A DNA stretch of 64,000 nt from Chloroflexi bacterium UBA5189. Its GTDB lineage: Bacteria > Chloroflexota > Limnocylindria > Limnocylindrales > CSP1-4. Numbering within the stretch: the stretch's first letter is position 1; each line of letters starts with the position of its first letter. Where the stretch lies: assembly GCA_002413045.1 (NCBI GenBank), contig DHWF01000027.1, positions 34,745 to 98,744 on the forward strand, given 5' to 3'. Positions 7,022-15,368 of this stretch are shown here, piece by piece. Under the pieces are notes generated by a model, which had not been told where the DNA came from, ran no database searches, and saw nothing but the letters and a program-made list of their open reading frames with translations. The position numbers were made by a program, and so were the translations under genes.

Positions 7022-9178
7022 CTAGCCCGCGGCCCTGGTCATGGCCATGTATTGGCCGAACTCGGCCTCGACGGTGAGCCGGCCGAGCTTCTGGTACTCG
7101 CGCTCCGTGGCCCGGATCAGGTCACTCATCGAGACCCCGCGGCCGGCGCCCGCGGCGAGGTACGCCGCCGCGACGCAGATGTTCCGGATATCGCCGCCGG
7201 ACAGCTTGAACTTGCGGGCCAGGAAGGCGAGGTCGATGTCGTCGCTCTTCGGGACGGCGGGCGGCAGGTTGCGGTCCCACAGGAGGCGCCGGTGCTCTTC
7301 CTCAGGCAGCGCGAAGTCCACGATCGCGTCGAGCCGGCGGATGAAGGCCTCGTCGACGTTCGCCCGCAGGTTGGTCGTCAGGATCGCCAGGCCCTCGAAC
7401 GATTCCATCCGCTGGAGCAGGTAGGCGACCTCCACGTTCGCGTACCGGTCGCGCGCGTCCTTGACCTCGCTGCGCTTGCCGAACAGGGCGTCAGCCTCGT
7501 CGAAGAGCAGGACGCCGTTGACCCGGTCGGCCTCGGTGAAGATCCGATCGAGGTTCTTCTCGGTCTCGCCGATGTACTTGTCGACGACCGTCGACAGGTC
7601 GATGACGTACAGGTCGAACCCGAGGTCGCCGGCGAGGACCTCCGCCGACATCGTCTTGCCGGTGCCGGAGTCGCCCGCGAACAGGGCCGTGATCCCCAGG
7701 CGCCGGCTGTTGCCGCCGCCCATCCCCCACTCCCCGATCACCTTGTCGCGGTGGCGGGCACGGGCGGCCAGCTCGCGGATCTGGGCCTCGCTCTCGTCCG
7801 GCAGGACAAGGTCCGCCCAGCTCGCCGTCGGCTCGATCCGGCGGGCGAGGCGCTCGAGCCCGGCCGCGTTCTGAGCGCGGGCGCCGCTCGAGATGTCGGC
7901 CACGGTCATCGGGCGCGCGGCCGCGACCGTGGCCCGCCGCGCCGCCTGCGCCGCGCGGGCGATCTGGTCCGGCGCGAGCCGGAACGCAAGCGTGACGACC
8001 GCGGGGTCGATGTCGATGGGCCGGTCGCCGTTGAGCGAGCCGAGCCACAGCTCGTGGCGCTCGGCGATGGTCGCGACGGGGGCCTCGAGGAGCAGTGCCG
8101 CCTCCCGCGCCCACGCGGGATCCCACGGCCGGTTGCCGATGAGGATCACCGGCGCCCGGCACTCGCCGAAGGCCCGCACCGCGGCGGCGCCGCGCTCGGC
8201 CATCGTCTCGATGGGACCGGCCACGATGCCCGCGCCGCGCAGCCCGGCCTCGCGCGAGGCAGCTGCGGCGATGTCGCGCGGGTTGTCGTTCACCCCCACG
8301 CGGGCGAGGTCGAGCTGGAGGATCGGCCGGCCCAGGCGCTCCAGCGCCGCCGCCGCGAGCGACCGCCCAGAGGCACCCGCTCGCTCGCGGACGTACATCA
8401 GCGGGATCCCGCTGTCGATCGCGCGGGCGAGCATGTCGACGTCGCCGATCGGCGCGGGTCGCGACTCGATCAGGAGGTCCGCGATCGCCGCGTCCGGCTT
8501 GTCGTCGCCGAGGAGGTGCGCCGTGACCCGATCGGCAACGCGCAGGGAGCGCGTCAGGAACGGCCGGTCGCCATCCTCAACGAGCACGAGGCCGTTGGAG
8601 ACGAGGGTGCCGTGCGGCCCGAGCCGGACGCGCTCGGCGCCACTCGCCACGCCGGAGCCGGTCCCTGCCAGCTCGAGGGCCAGGCCGGCGCTGGCGCGGC
8701 GGCGCGAGACGTCGTCGTGCAGGTAGCCGTACAGGCGCTCGAAGCGCGGGTCCAGGTCCGGGGCGAGTGCGATGAGTAGGAGCTCGACGTCGTCGGCTTC
8801 CAGCTGGAACGCCCGCGCGAGCCGGCGCAGGCGAATGTCCTGGCCGGCGGCCTCGGCGGCATCGGCCGCCCGGTCGAGCGCGGCGAGCGCATCGACCGCG
8901 GCAGCGGTCCACGGATCCTCGATGAGGGCCGCGCCGGGGTTCGTGAGCAGGCCATCGACCTGCGCGTCGGAGATGTACAGCCCGCGGAACCGGTCGCCGG
9001 GATCGGGGTCGTCCGCTCGCCGCCGATCCACGGCGCTCCTGACCCGTGCCTCCACGATGGCGACGCGACCCAGGAGATACGTCAGCGAGGCATCAACCTC
9101 GCGGCGGAGCTCGGCCTCCGGTGGGAGCGCTCCGTGGCCGTTCGCGGCCGCGGGATCCGCCGCCGGCGCGCGGGTCAT
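7022..9178 (-). CDS. AAA+ ATPase of the contractile injection system (Afp15/Pvc15-like)
   Basis: The 718-aa protein has a long divergent N-terminal half with a degenerate nucleotide-binding-like region (residues about 200-400) and a C-terminal AAA+ module. Walker A is GDSGTGKT at about 502-509 and Walker B is LLFDEADALFG at about 556-566. A sensor-1 TTN lies near 600 and arginine-finger-like FIRRLD near 612. Cytosolic AAA+ ATPases of this type are core members of eCIS clusters (Afp15/Pvc15), where they are needed for particle maturation or cargo loading. The start ATG overlaps the stop of the DUF4255 gene by 4 nt (ATGA), placing it second in the minus-strand operon. Confidence 0.92.
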   Translation of the reverse strand: MTRAPAADPAAANGHGALPPEAELRREVDASLTYLLGRVAIVEARVRSAVDRRRADDPDPGDRFRGLYISDAQVDGLLTNPGAALIEDPWTAAAVDALAALDRAADAAEAAGQDIRLRRLARAFQLEADDVELLLIALAPDLDPRFERLYGYLHDDVSRRRASAGLALELAGTGSGVASGAERVRLGPHGTLVSNGLVLVEDGDRPFLTRSLRVADRVTAHLLGDDKPDAAIADLLIESRPAPIGDVDMLARAIDSGIPLMYVRERAGASGRSLAAAALERLGRPILQLDLARVGVNDNPRDIAAAASREAGLRGAGIVAGPIETMAERGAAAVRAFGECRAPVILIGNRPWDPAWAREAALLLEAPVATIAERHELWLGSLNGDRPIDIDPAVVTLAFRLAPDQIARAAQAARRATVAAARPMTVADISSGARAQNAAGLERLARRIEPTASWADLVLPDESEAQIRELAARARHRDKVIGEWGMGGGNSRRLGITALFAGDSGTGKTMSAEVLAGDLGFDLYVIDLSTVVDKYIGETEKNLDRIFTEADRVNGVLLFDEADALFGKRSEVKDARDRYANVEVAYLLQRMESFEGLAILTTNLRANVDEAFIRRLDAIVDFALPEEEHRRLLWDRNLPPAVPKSDDIDLAFLARKFKLSGGDIRNICVAAAYLAAGAGRGVSMSDLIRATEREYQKLGRLTVEAEFGQYMAMTRAAG

Positions 9179-9909
9179 CTCGACCGCAGGCCGCGCACCC
9201 GGATCGCGATGCCCGGCGTTCGCTTCTTCGGGTCGCCGACGACGGCGCTCGTCGGCAGCAGCTCGTCCTGCTCGACGACCTTTTCGGTCGCGGCGACCAT
9301 GCGCCGGCCGCGGCCCCGGACGACCTCGGTTGGGCCCGCGGTGGACGCGACGCCGAGGGTCGGCACCGTGAGGACTGGCGGCCCGAACGGCGCGTCGCGC
9401 TTGATCATGATCGGGGCGGTGACGACGACGTCCAGCGAGGGCTTCAGCTCGCCGCCCAGCGCCGACCAGACGTCGGCGAGCGAGCGGTCCTGCGATGGCG
9501 GCTGCCCGACGTCGATGTAGACCGGCAGGTCCGGCTCCGCGAGGGCGCCCTCGAGGTCCTCGGCCTTGATCATCGGGTTGCGGATGAACGCGGACAGCAG
9601 CGCCGACAGGAGGCGATGCTCGTCCTCGGGGCGCTGGGTCCAGGCCGTGACGAGATACGACAGCTTGAATCGGCGGGGTGGCAGCTGGCGGGCGGCAACC
9701 TTGCCATCGACCCCGCGCGCGTCCTCCCAGGCGGGCACCCGCCGCTGGAGGTCTTCGCGGATGTCGTACAGGTAGAGGTCGACCGTGGGGCCGTTGCGGC
9801 GCGCGACCCAGTCCTTCGTGGGCGCGTCGAACTCCAGCTCGACCTGTGAGCCGTTCAGGGCATCCCGCTTCACGAGCTTCTCGAGGAGCTCGTCAACCTC
9901 ATGGATCAT
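9175..9909 (-). CDS. DUF4255 / Pvc16-family eCIS protein (tube-sheath terminator role)
   Basis: The 244-aa protein begins MIHEVDELLEKLV, the usual beginning of DUF4255 (Pvc16_N) proteins. It contains VDLYLYDIREDL and KLSYLVTAWT, both characteristic of the family. In Afp/PVC particles the homologue (Afp16) caps the tube and sheath and sets particle termination. The C-terminal ~70 residues are basic and variable. The ATG at 9909 was chosen for family agreement; no clear Shine-Dalgarno precedes it, and an in-frame ATG 45 codons upstream has none either. This is the first gene of the minus-strand operon, divergent from the sheath gene across a 184-bp promoter region. Confidence 0.85.
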   Translation of the reverse strand: MIHEVDELLEKLVKRDALNGSQVELEFDAPTKDWVARRNGPTVDLYLYDIREDLQRRVPAWEDARGVDGKVAARQLPPRRFKLSYLVTAWTQRPEDEHRLLSALLSAFIRNPMIKAEDLEGALAEPDLPVYIDVGQPPSQDRSLADVWSALGGELKPSLDVVVTAPIMIKRDAPFGPPVLTVPTLGVASTAGPTEVVRGRGRRMVAATEKVVEQDELLPTSAVVGDPKKRTPGIAIRVRGLRSR

Positions 9910-10093
9910 CCGGAGGATCGTCGGGCCACGGCATCCGCCGGCAGAGCCGCGCGAGGGCATCGTTGCGGGCAACCCGCTCGCCCCTTCGGGCAACCCGTCT
10001 CGCCCGACCGCGTGTCCACTCGGACCTTGTTGCCCCCTCGGCGCACCGCCACCGTCGGCATGACCGGAATTCCCGCAACGAAGGGGCCAACGC
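9910..10093. promoter_or_regulatory. divergent promoter region between DUF4255 and sheath operons, with direct repeats
   Basis: This 184-bp gap must hold the promoters of both structural operons. It contains a near-exact tandem repeat: GGGCAACCCG at 9968-9977 and 9990-9999, each followed within 1 nt by CTCGCCC, giving a 22-bp period (two helical turns). GTTGCGGGCAAC at 9962-9973 is itself an inverted repeat, and CCCGCAAC recurs at 10072-10079 next to the sheath ribosome site (AAGGGG, 10081-10086). A dimeric activator such as the LuxR or BTAD protein could bind here. No confident -35/-10 pair is visible. Confidence 0.4.
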
Positions 10094-11620
10094 ATGCCGC
10101 AGTACCTGTCGCCCGGCGTCTATGTCGAGGAAGTCGAGTCCGGCTCCAAGCCGATCGAGGGCGTGGGCACGGCCGTCGCCGCCTTCGTCGGCCTCGCAGC
10201 CCGAGGCCCGGCCAACGCGCCGACGCTCGTCACCAACTGGAGCCAGTTCACTCAGACGTTCGGCGAGTTCGTCGAGAACTCGTACCTGGCGCACGCCGTC
10301 TACGGCTACTTCCTGAACGGTGGCGGCGCGTGCTACGTCGTGCGCGTCGGAGCGGACGGGGCGATGCCCGCGGCCCAGGCCGAGCTCGCCAGCGGCAAGG
10401 ACAAGGGCACGCCCGCGTACCGCGCCACTTCGCTCGAGGCCGGGCCGGCCGGCAACGACATCACGATCGATATCCAGCCCTCCTCGGAGACGTCCGAGAG
10501 CACCTTCAAGCTCGTCGTCAACCAGGGCGGCAAGCCGGTCGAGGTCTTCGACAACGTCACCTCCGGCAAGGGCAAGAACAACGTCATCACCCAGGTGAAG
10601 GCGACGTCCAAGCTCATCCGGCTCGAGGAAGTCGGCACCGCCAGCGCGGTCGAGCGCGTCCCGGCCCAGGGCTCGATGAGCCTGTCCGGCGGCGGCAGCA
10701 GCGTCCCGGTCCGTGTGACCCCCGATGACTACGTCGGCAACTCGGCCGATCGGACCGGCTTCGCCGGGCTCGAGGCCGTCGACGAGGTCACGATGCTGAG
10801 CGTGCCCGACCTGATGGCCGTGTACCAGCAGGGCATCATCGACCTCGAGGGCGTCCAGGCCGTGCAGCTGGCGATGATCGCCCACGCCGAGCTGATGGGC
10901 GACCGCGTCGCCATCCTCGACGCGCCGCCATCGCTCAACGCGCAGCAGATCAAGGAGTGGCGGGTCGACAAGGCCGGCTACGACTCCAAGTACGCGACGC
11001 TGTACTGGCCGTGGGTCAAGGTCTTCGATCCGCTCAGCGGCACGGCGATCTTCGTTCCCCCGAGCGGTCACGTTGCCGGCATCTGGGCCCGCAGCGACGA
11101 CACGCGGGGCGTGCACAAGGCGCCGGCCAACGAGGTCATCCGCGGCGCGATCTCGCTCGAGCTCAACATCACCAAGGGCGAGCACGATCAGCTCAACCCC
11201 AACGGCATCAACTGCATTCGCTCGTTCCCGGGTCGGGGCATCCGGGTATGGGGCGCGCGCACGATCTCGAGCGACCCGTCCTGGCGCTACCTCAACGTTC
11301 GCCGGCTCTTCAACTTCGTCGAGGAGTCGATCTTCGAGGGCACCCAGTGGGTCGTCTTCGAGCCGAACGACCAGCGCCTGTGGGGCCGCGTCAAGCGGAC
11401 CATCAACTCCTTCCTGCTCCGCGTCTGGCGCGACGGCGCGCTCTTCGGTGCGACGCCCGACCAGGCGTTCTTCGTCAAGTGCGACGAGGAGAACAACCCA
11501 CCGGAGGTTCGCGACGCCGGCCAGCTCATCGTCGACATCGGGATCGCCCCGGTGAAGCCCGCTGAGTTCGTCGTCTTCCGGATCGCCCAGTTCTCGGGCG
11601 GCGCGGCGGTCTCCGAGTAG
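10094..11620 (+). CDS. contractile sheath protein (phage tail sheath family)
   Basis: The 508-aa product begins MPQYLSPGVYVEEVESGSKP, the standard sheath N-terminus that threads into neighbouring subunits. It ends with the conserved sheath C-domain (WRYLNVRRLFNFVEESI; IGIAPVKPAEFVVFRIAQ). The middle (about 120-230) is a variable surface insertion. Length matches single-sheath eCIS and R-type tails. It is the only sheath gene here; Afp/PVC loci have two or three. AAGGGG lies 7 nt upstream of the ATG. It opens the plus-strand structural operon, 48 nt before the tube gene. The sheath contracts in the cytosol or extracellular particle to drive the inner tube. Confidence 0.95.
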   Translation: MPQYLSPGVYVEEVESGSKPIEGVGTAVAAFVGLAARGPANAPTLVTNWSQFTQTFGEFVENSYLAHAVYGYFLNGGGACYVVRVGADGAMPAAQAELASGKDKGTPAYRATSLEAGPAGNDITIDIQPSSETSESTFKLVVNQGGKPVEVFDNVTSGKGKNNVITQVKATSKLIRLEEVGTASAVERVPAQGSMSLSGGGSSVPVRVTPDDYVGNSADRTGFAGLEAVDEVTMLSVPDLMAVYQQGIIDLEGVQAVQLAMIAHAELMGDRVAILDAPPSLNAQQIKEWRVDKAGYDSKYATLYWPWVKVFDPLSGTAIFVPPSGHVAGIWARSDDTRGVHKAPANEVIRGAISLELNITKGEHDQLNPNGINCIRSFPGRGIRVWGARTISSDPSWRYLNVRRLFNFVEESIFEGTQWVVFEPNDQRLWGRVKRTINSFLLRVWRDGALFGATPDQAFFVKCDEENNPPEVRDAGQLIVDIGIAPVKPAEFVVFRIAQFSGGAAVSE

Positions 11621-11667
11621 CCGTCACCGCCAGCCACTGACGCACAGCACGCGAAAGGGAGCACCAG

Positions 11668-12102
11668 ATGCCAACGACCGATCCCCTGCTACAAGGCAAC
11701 GTCCTGCTCGACATCGATGGTGTCGGCGTCGTCGCCAACTTCACCTCGGTGTCGGGCGTCTCGAGCGAGATCGAGATCGTCGACAACCCGTACGTCAACG
11801 AGCAGGGCAAGATCACGATCGCCAAGCTGCCCGGCAAGCCCAAGACGCCGACGGTCACGCTCAAGCGCGGCCTCACCGGCGCCCACGAGATCTGGGACTG
11901 GCACACCACCGTCATGCAGGGCACGCCGGACCGCCGCAACGGCTCGGTCATCCTGATGAACACGATGGGCGAAGAAGTCCTTCGCTACAACTTCACCAAC
12001 GCCATGGTCAGCAAGATCAGCCTGTCCGAGGGCGGCGCGACCGCCAGCGGCGTGCAGATCGAGGAAGCGACGCTCGCCTGCGAGACGCTGATCAAGGGCT
12101 AG
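11668..12102 (+). CDS. inner tube protein (phage tail tube, gp19/Hcp-like)
   Basis: The 144-aa protein is a T4 gp19-like tube subunit. It has the typical FTSVSGVSSEIEIVD segment, a short charged region with KLPGKPKTPTVTLKRGLTG, and a C-terminal LACETLIKG. Length and position directly after the sheath fit Afp1/Pvc1. A GAAAGGGAG ribosome site precedes the ATG. Stacked hexamers would form the lumen that carries cargo. A second tube-family gene lies downstream at 14886, as is usual in eCIS where one paralogue forms the tube and another starts it on the baseplate. Confidence 0.93.
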   Translation: MPTTDPLLQGNVLLDIDGVGVVANFTSVSGVSSEIEIVDNPYVNEQGKITIAKLPGKPKTPTVTLKRGLTGAHEIWDWHTTVMQGTPDRRNGSVILMNTMGEEVLRYNFTNAMVSKISLSEGGATASGVQIEEATLACETLIKG

Positions 12103-12106
12103 GGCG

Positions 12107-12568
12107 GTGACATCCGTGATGGCACCCGAGCTCCACCGTGAGCTCGGGGGCCTTCCCTCAGCCATGGGCGGATCGCCGGGCCAGGCGCCCGGTGGCCTCC
12201 AGACCGAATACGCGTTCGTCCTGCCGCGGGGCTTCGTCGACGCAGCCGGCACCGTCCATCGCGACGGGGTCATGCGCCTGGCGACGGCTCGCGACGAGAT
12301 CACGCCGCAGCGCGATCCGCGGGTCCGCGAGAACGAGTCGTACTTGACGGTGCTGCTGCTCTCGCGGGTCGTGACCAAGCTCGGCTCGCTGACGCAGGTC
12401 CATACCGGCGTCATCGAAGGCCTCTTTGCCTCGGACCTGGCGTTCCTGCAGGACCTCTACCGGCGGATCAACCAGGAGGGCCACACGGCCGCCGCGGTGA
12501 CCTGCCCGTCGTGCAGCCATGAGTTCACCGTCGACGTGGCGGGTGAGCAGCGCCTGGGGGAATCGTGA
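12107..12568 (+). CDS. small tail-assembly-type protein with CxxCxH knuckle
   Basis: The 153-aa protein starts at GTG 12107, or ATG 12119 if the first four codons are not used; AAGGG at 12094-12098 suits the GTG. The region FVLPRGFVDAAGTVHRDGVM through VVTKLGSLTQV resembles phage tail-assembly (gp41-like) proteins that act as tube or baseplate chaperones. Near the C-terminus VTCPSCSHEFTV provides only two Cys and one His, so zinc binding would need a partner or a fourth ligand. The gene is 4 nt downstream of the tube stop and overlaps the next gene by GTGA, so it is tightly coupled with the tube and the small DUF6760-like protein. Confidence 0.75.
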   Translation: MTSVMAPELHRELGGLPSAMGGSPGQAPGGLQTEYAFVLPRGFVDAAGTVHRDGVMRLATARDEITPQRDPRVRENESYLTVLLLSRVVTKLGSLTQVHTGVIEGLFASDLAFLQDLYRRINQEGHTAAAVTCPSCSHEFTVDVAGEQRLGES

Positions 12569-12723
12569 CGTACGCGACCGACCGCCTCTTCGAAGAGGTC
12601 GCGTACGTGGCCTACCACTTCCACTGGCCGATGGACACGATCCTCGACCTCGAGCATCCGCTCCGGCAGCGGTTCGTCGAGGAGATCGGGAAGATCAACC
12701 GCCGGATCGCCGAGGAGGGCTGA
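12565..12723 (+). CDS. DUF6760-like small eCIS protein (52 aa)
   Basis: A 52-codon frame opens with a GTG that overlaps the previous stop (GTGA, 12565-12568) and ends at TGA 12721. The product contains VAYHFHWPMDTILDLEHPLR followed by a helix ending with INRRIAEEG. This Trp-Pro, Leu-Glu-His-Pro and Asn pattern matches the small DUF6760-type proteins found in actinobacterial and other eCIS loci between tube and hub genes. Its exact role is unknown; small size and position suggest a baseplate or tube-initiation adaptor. It is easily missed because of its length. Confidence 0.75.
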   Translation: MTYATDRLFEEVAYVAYHFHWPMDTILDLEHPLRQRFVEEIGKINRRIAEEG

Positions 12724-12729
12724 GTCGCC

Positions 12730-14877
12730 GTGCGCCTGCCGTTCGGTCTCGGGCGCCGCTCGAGCTCCGGAGACGGGGCCGCGAGCGACGACTCGAGCGC
12801 GGGCTTCGACACCGGGTTCGCCGATACCGGGATCGCCGTGGCGGTCCCGGCGTCCAGCCGCGCCTGGGCGAGCCTGCCGCCGATCCAGCGCACATCGGGC
12901 GATATGCCGCTCGTGGCCGCGCCCGGCTCGTTCGCCGAGGCGCTCCCCGGGTCGCAGGGCCTGCCGCCGATCGTCCAGCCGCTCGGGCATGAGGTGAGCA
13001 ACCTCGCGACCCCCGGGCTGGTCGTGGCGCGTACGCGGCCCGTGGAGGCGCCATCGACCGGGTCGATCCCGGCGCCCGTCCAGCGCCGCGCCACTCGTCC
13101 GGCGGAGCACGCGCCCGTGCACACCGCCGCGGCACCGGCCTACGCGGCGCCGGTGCCCGACGCTTCGATGATCGTGACGCAGGCGCCGGTCCCATCCGCG
13201 TCCCCGGAAGCTCCGTCGACGGTGGTCACCTCGACTGCACCCGCCGCACCCGCCGCGCCCGCGCTCCCAGTGGCACCCCCGATTCGGAGCATGCCGACGG
13301 TCTCGCGCCAGGCGATCCACATCCCCGACCGGCCGCTGACGACCGCCGCGAGCGCCGCGCGTCCGGCTGCAGTGCAGCGAGCCGCCGCAGCGGCAGAGGC
13401 AGCGGCTGCGGGCGTTGCGCCACTGTCGATGCCGGTGTCGGGCGGCATGCGCCGCGTCCCGAGCGGGACGTCGCCTTCGATGCCGGTCGTGAGCCGCCAG
13501 GCCGCGCCGACCCAGCCCGCACTGGCGACCCCGACGGCGCTCGCACCCGCGGCATCCACCACAACGGCGGCGGTGCCGGTTGCGCAACGCTCCCCAGCGA
13601 GCACGCCCACCGAGCCCTCCGCGTCCGGGCGAACGACACCATCGATGACCGAGCCACCGCGCCTGGGTCTCGGGGCGCCGCTCGCGGCCGTGCCAGCGTC
13701 GGCGCGGCCGGTCGGTGCGGCTCCGCCGCCGGGTCCCGTGGTCAGCCGATCCACGACCTCCGGTCCGATGCCCGTTGCCGCCTCGAACCTGCTTCCGACA
13801 GGGCAGCGATCGACGAGCTCCGAAGCCCTCGCGAGCGCCGCCGCAGCGGCCGCATTGCCGATTGCGGGTCGCGGCGCCGGCCGTCGAGGCGGGATGGCAG
13901 GCACCGAGCCCGTGGCGGGAGCGGCGCCGGCGACTGCGGCCATCCAGCGGCTGGCCGCGCTCCCGCACCTGCCGGTTGCGCGGCCGGCGGCATCGCATTC
14001 GGCCCCGGCAGCTGCCGGCGGCTCGGCCAGCACCTCAGCCGGCACGGCACCCGCAACCTCGAGCTCGGTGTCTGGCTCGCCCATCGCGACGCCATCGGCC
14101 GCATCAGTCCAGACATCGGTCGCCCCGGAGATCCGCCCGATCGCCGCCGACAACCCGATCCGGCCGTCCTTCGTGCTCCAGCGCTCGCCATCCGACGACG
14201 AATCCGATGACGACGCCGGCGGCGACGCGGCACTGCCGAGCCCGTGGTGGGCACCGGCATCGGAATCGCACGCGACCGCGGGATCGTTCTTCGGAGCGGG
14301 CTTCGACGGCGGCTCGGCCGCGGTCCAGCGGACCACCTCGAGCGACAGCGCGCGCGCGGCGAGCCCGGCGACGTTCGGCTCCCGCGCGACGGTCTTCGGC
14401 TCCCGCGCCACGGCTATGAGCTCGGCCTCCGGCGGAGTGCCAGCAGCCGCGACGCTCCAGCGCTCCAGCGGTCCAGCGACGCGGCCGCTGCCGCCCGCCC
14501 GCGGAGCGGTCCCGGATTTCGCGACCCGGTCGACGCAGGCATCGTCTGCCGCCCTCGCGACGGCATCGGCCACCGGCTCCCCGACTCCAATGACCGTTCC
14601 GGGCGTGACCTCGGGGCCCGTAGTCCAGATGAGCAGAGACGGTGTGCGGCCAGAGGCACCGGGCGCGTCCTTCGCCGCTGCCGCCCCGACCGTGCAGCGC
14701 GAGAACACGCGCGGGACGCAGCGCGGTGGGCCGGCCGGCACTTCGGGTGGACGGGGCCACTCCGAGCGCGAGCTTGAGGAGCTCGCGCAGGCGCTGTTCT
14801 CACGGATCCGCGGCCGGCTCCGAAACGAGCTCATCCATGACCGTGAGGCCAAGGGCCTCACGTTCGACAACGTCTGA
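12730..14877 (+). CDS. Ala/Pro/Ser-rich disordered eCIS protein with repeated QR motifs and conserved C-terminal helix
   Basis: The 715-aa product starts at GTG 12730 with GAGGAGGG about 10 nt upstream. Residues about 40-660 are low-complexity Ala, Pro, Ser and Thr, with no predicted fold. Through this region the dipeptide QR recurs eleven times, eight of them preceded by I, L or V (for example PPIQR, APVQR, AAIQR, FVLQR, ATLQR, PTVQR). An acidic patch DDESDDDAGGD with PWWAP follows one of them. The last ~40 residues form a charged helix (ELEELAQALFSRIRGRLRNE, then LIHDREAKGL). Between two tube-family genes, it could be a lumen, scaffold or tape-measure-like component. The function is not established. 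Confidence 0.7.
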   Translation: MRLPFGLGRRSSSGDGAASDDSSAGFDTGFADTGIAVAVPASSRAWASLPPIQRTSGDMPLVAAPGSFAEALPGSQGLPPIVQPLGHEVSNLATPGLVVARTRPVEAPSTGSIPAPVQRRATRPAEHAPVHTAAAPAYAAPVPDASMIVTQAPVPSASPEAPSTVVTSTAPAAPAAPALPVAPPIRSMPTVSRQAIHIPDRPLTTAASAARPAAVQRAAAAAEAAAAGVAPLSMPVSGGMRRVPSGTSPSMPVVSRQAAPTQPALATPTALAPAASTTTAAVPVAQRSPASTPTEPSASGRTTPSMTEPPRLGLGAPLAAVPASARPVGAAPPPGPVVSRSTTSGPMPVAASNLLPTGQRSTSSEALASAAAAAALPIAGRGAGRRGGMAGTEPVAGAAPATAAIQRLAALPHLPVARPAASHSAPAAAGGSASTSAGTAPATSSSVSGSPIATPSAASVQTSVAPEIRPIAADNPIRPSFVLQRSPSDDESDDDAGGDAALPSPWWAPASESHATAGSFFGAGFDGGSAAVQRTTSSDSARAASPATFGSRATVFGSRATAMSSASGGVPAAATLQRSSGPATRPLPPARGAVPDFATRSTQASSAALATASATGSPTPMTVPGVTSGPVVQMSRDGVRPEAPGASFAAAAPTVQRENTRGTQRGGPAGTSGGRGHSERELEELAQALFSRIRGRLRNELIHDREAKGLTFDNV

Positions 14878-14885
14878 GGGCTGAC

Positions 14886-15359
14886 ATGGGCGAACCGGCA
14901 CTGACCCTGACCTACAAGTGCACGATCGACGGGATCATCCCGCTCGGGATGTGGAGCAAGATCGAGGGTCTTGGCTTCTCGCACGAGGTGACCAAGTACC
15001 GCGAGGGCGGGGTCAACGGCTACATGCACAACATCATCGGCCCGGTGACCTACGACAACGTGCGCCTGTCGCGGCCGGTGGACTCGGATTCCATGCTCAT
15101 CTCCATCTGGCTCGCCGCGAACCTAATCAAGATCGTCCCGCAGACGATGTCGATCACCGCGCTCGACTCGGCCGGCAAGGAGATCACCACCTGGAACCTG
15201 GCAGGGGTCGTCCCGGTGAAGTGGCAGGGCCCATCGCTGGACATCTTCGGCAACCAGGTCGCGATGGAAACGCTCGAGATCGCCTACTCGGAGATCATCG
15301 GGCTCGGCGGGCTCGGGGCGGCGCTGGCCGGCGCCGTCACGATCTCCGGCGGGTTCTAG
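14886..15359 (+). CDS. second tube-family protein (gp19-like, tube initiator on the baseplate)
   Basis: The 157-aa protein belongs to the T4 gp19-like tail tube family: the segment MWSKIEGLGFSHEVTKYREG is followed by VRLSRPVDSDS and a C-terminal VAMETLEIAYSEI. It differs from the first tube protein and lacks its KLPGK insertion. The hydrophobic Gly/Ala tail (GLGGLGAALAGAVTISGGF) is typical of tube-initiator paralogues such as Afp5, which sit between hub and tube. It starts 8 nt after the 715-aa gene and 9 nt before the LysM gene, within the same operon. Confidence 0.88.
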   Translation: MGEPALTLTYKCTIDGIIPLGMWSKIEGLGFSHEVTKYREGGVNGYMHNIIGPVTYDNVRLSRPVDSDSMLISIWLAANLIKIVPQTMSITALDSAGKEITTWNLAGVVPVKWQGPSLDIFGNQVAMETLEIAYSEIIGLGGLGAALAGAVTISGGF

Positions 15360-15368
15360 GAGCCATCG

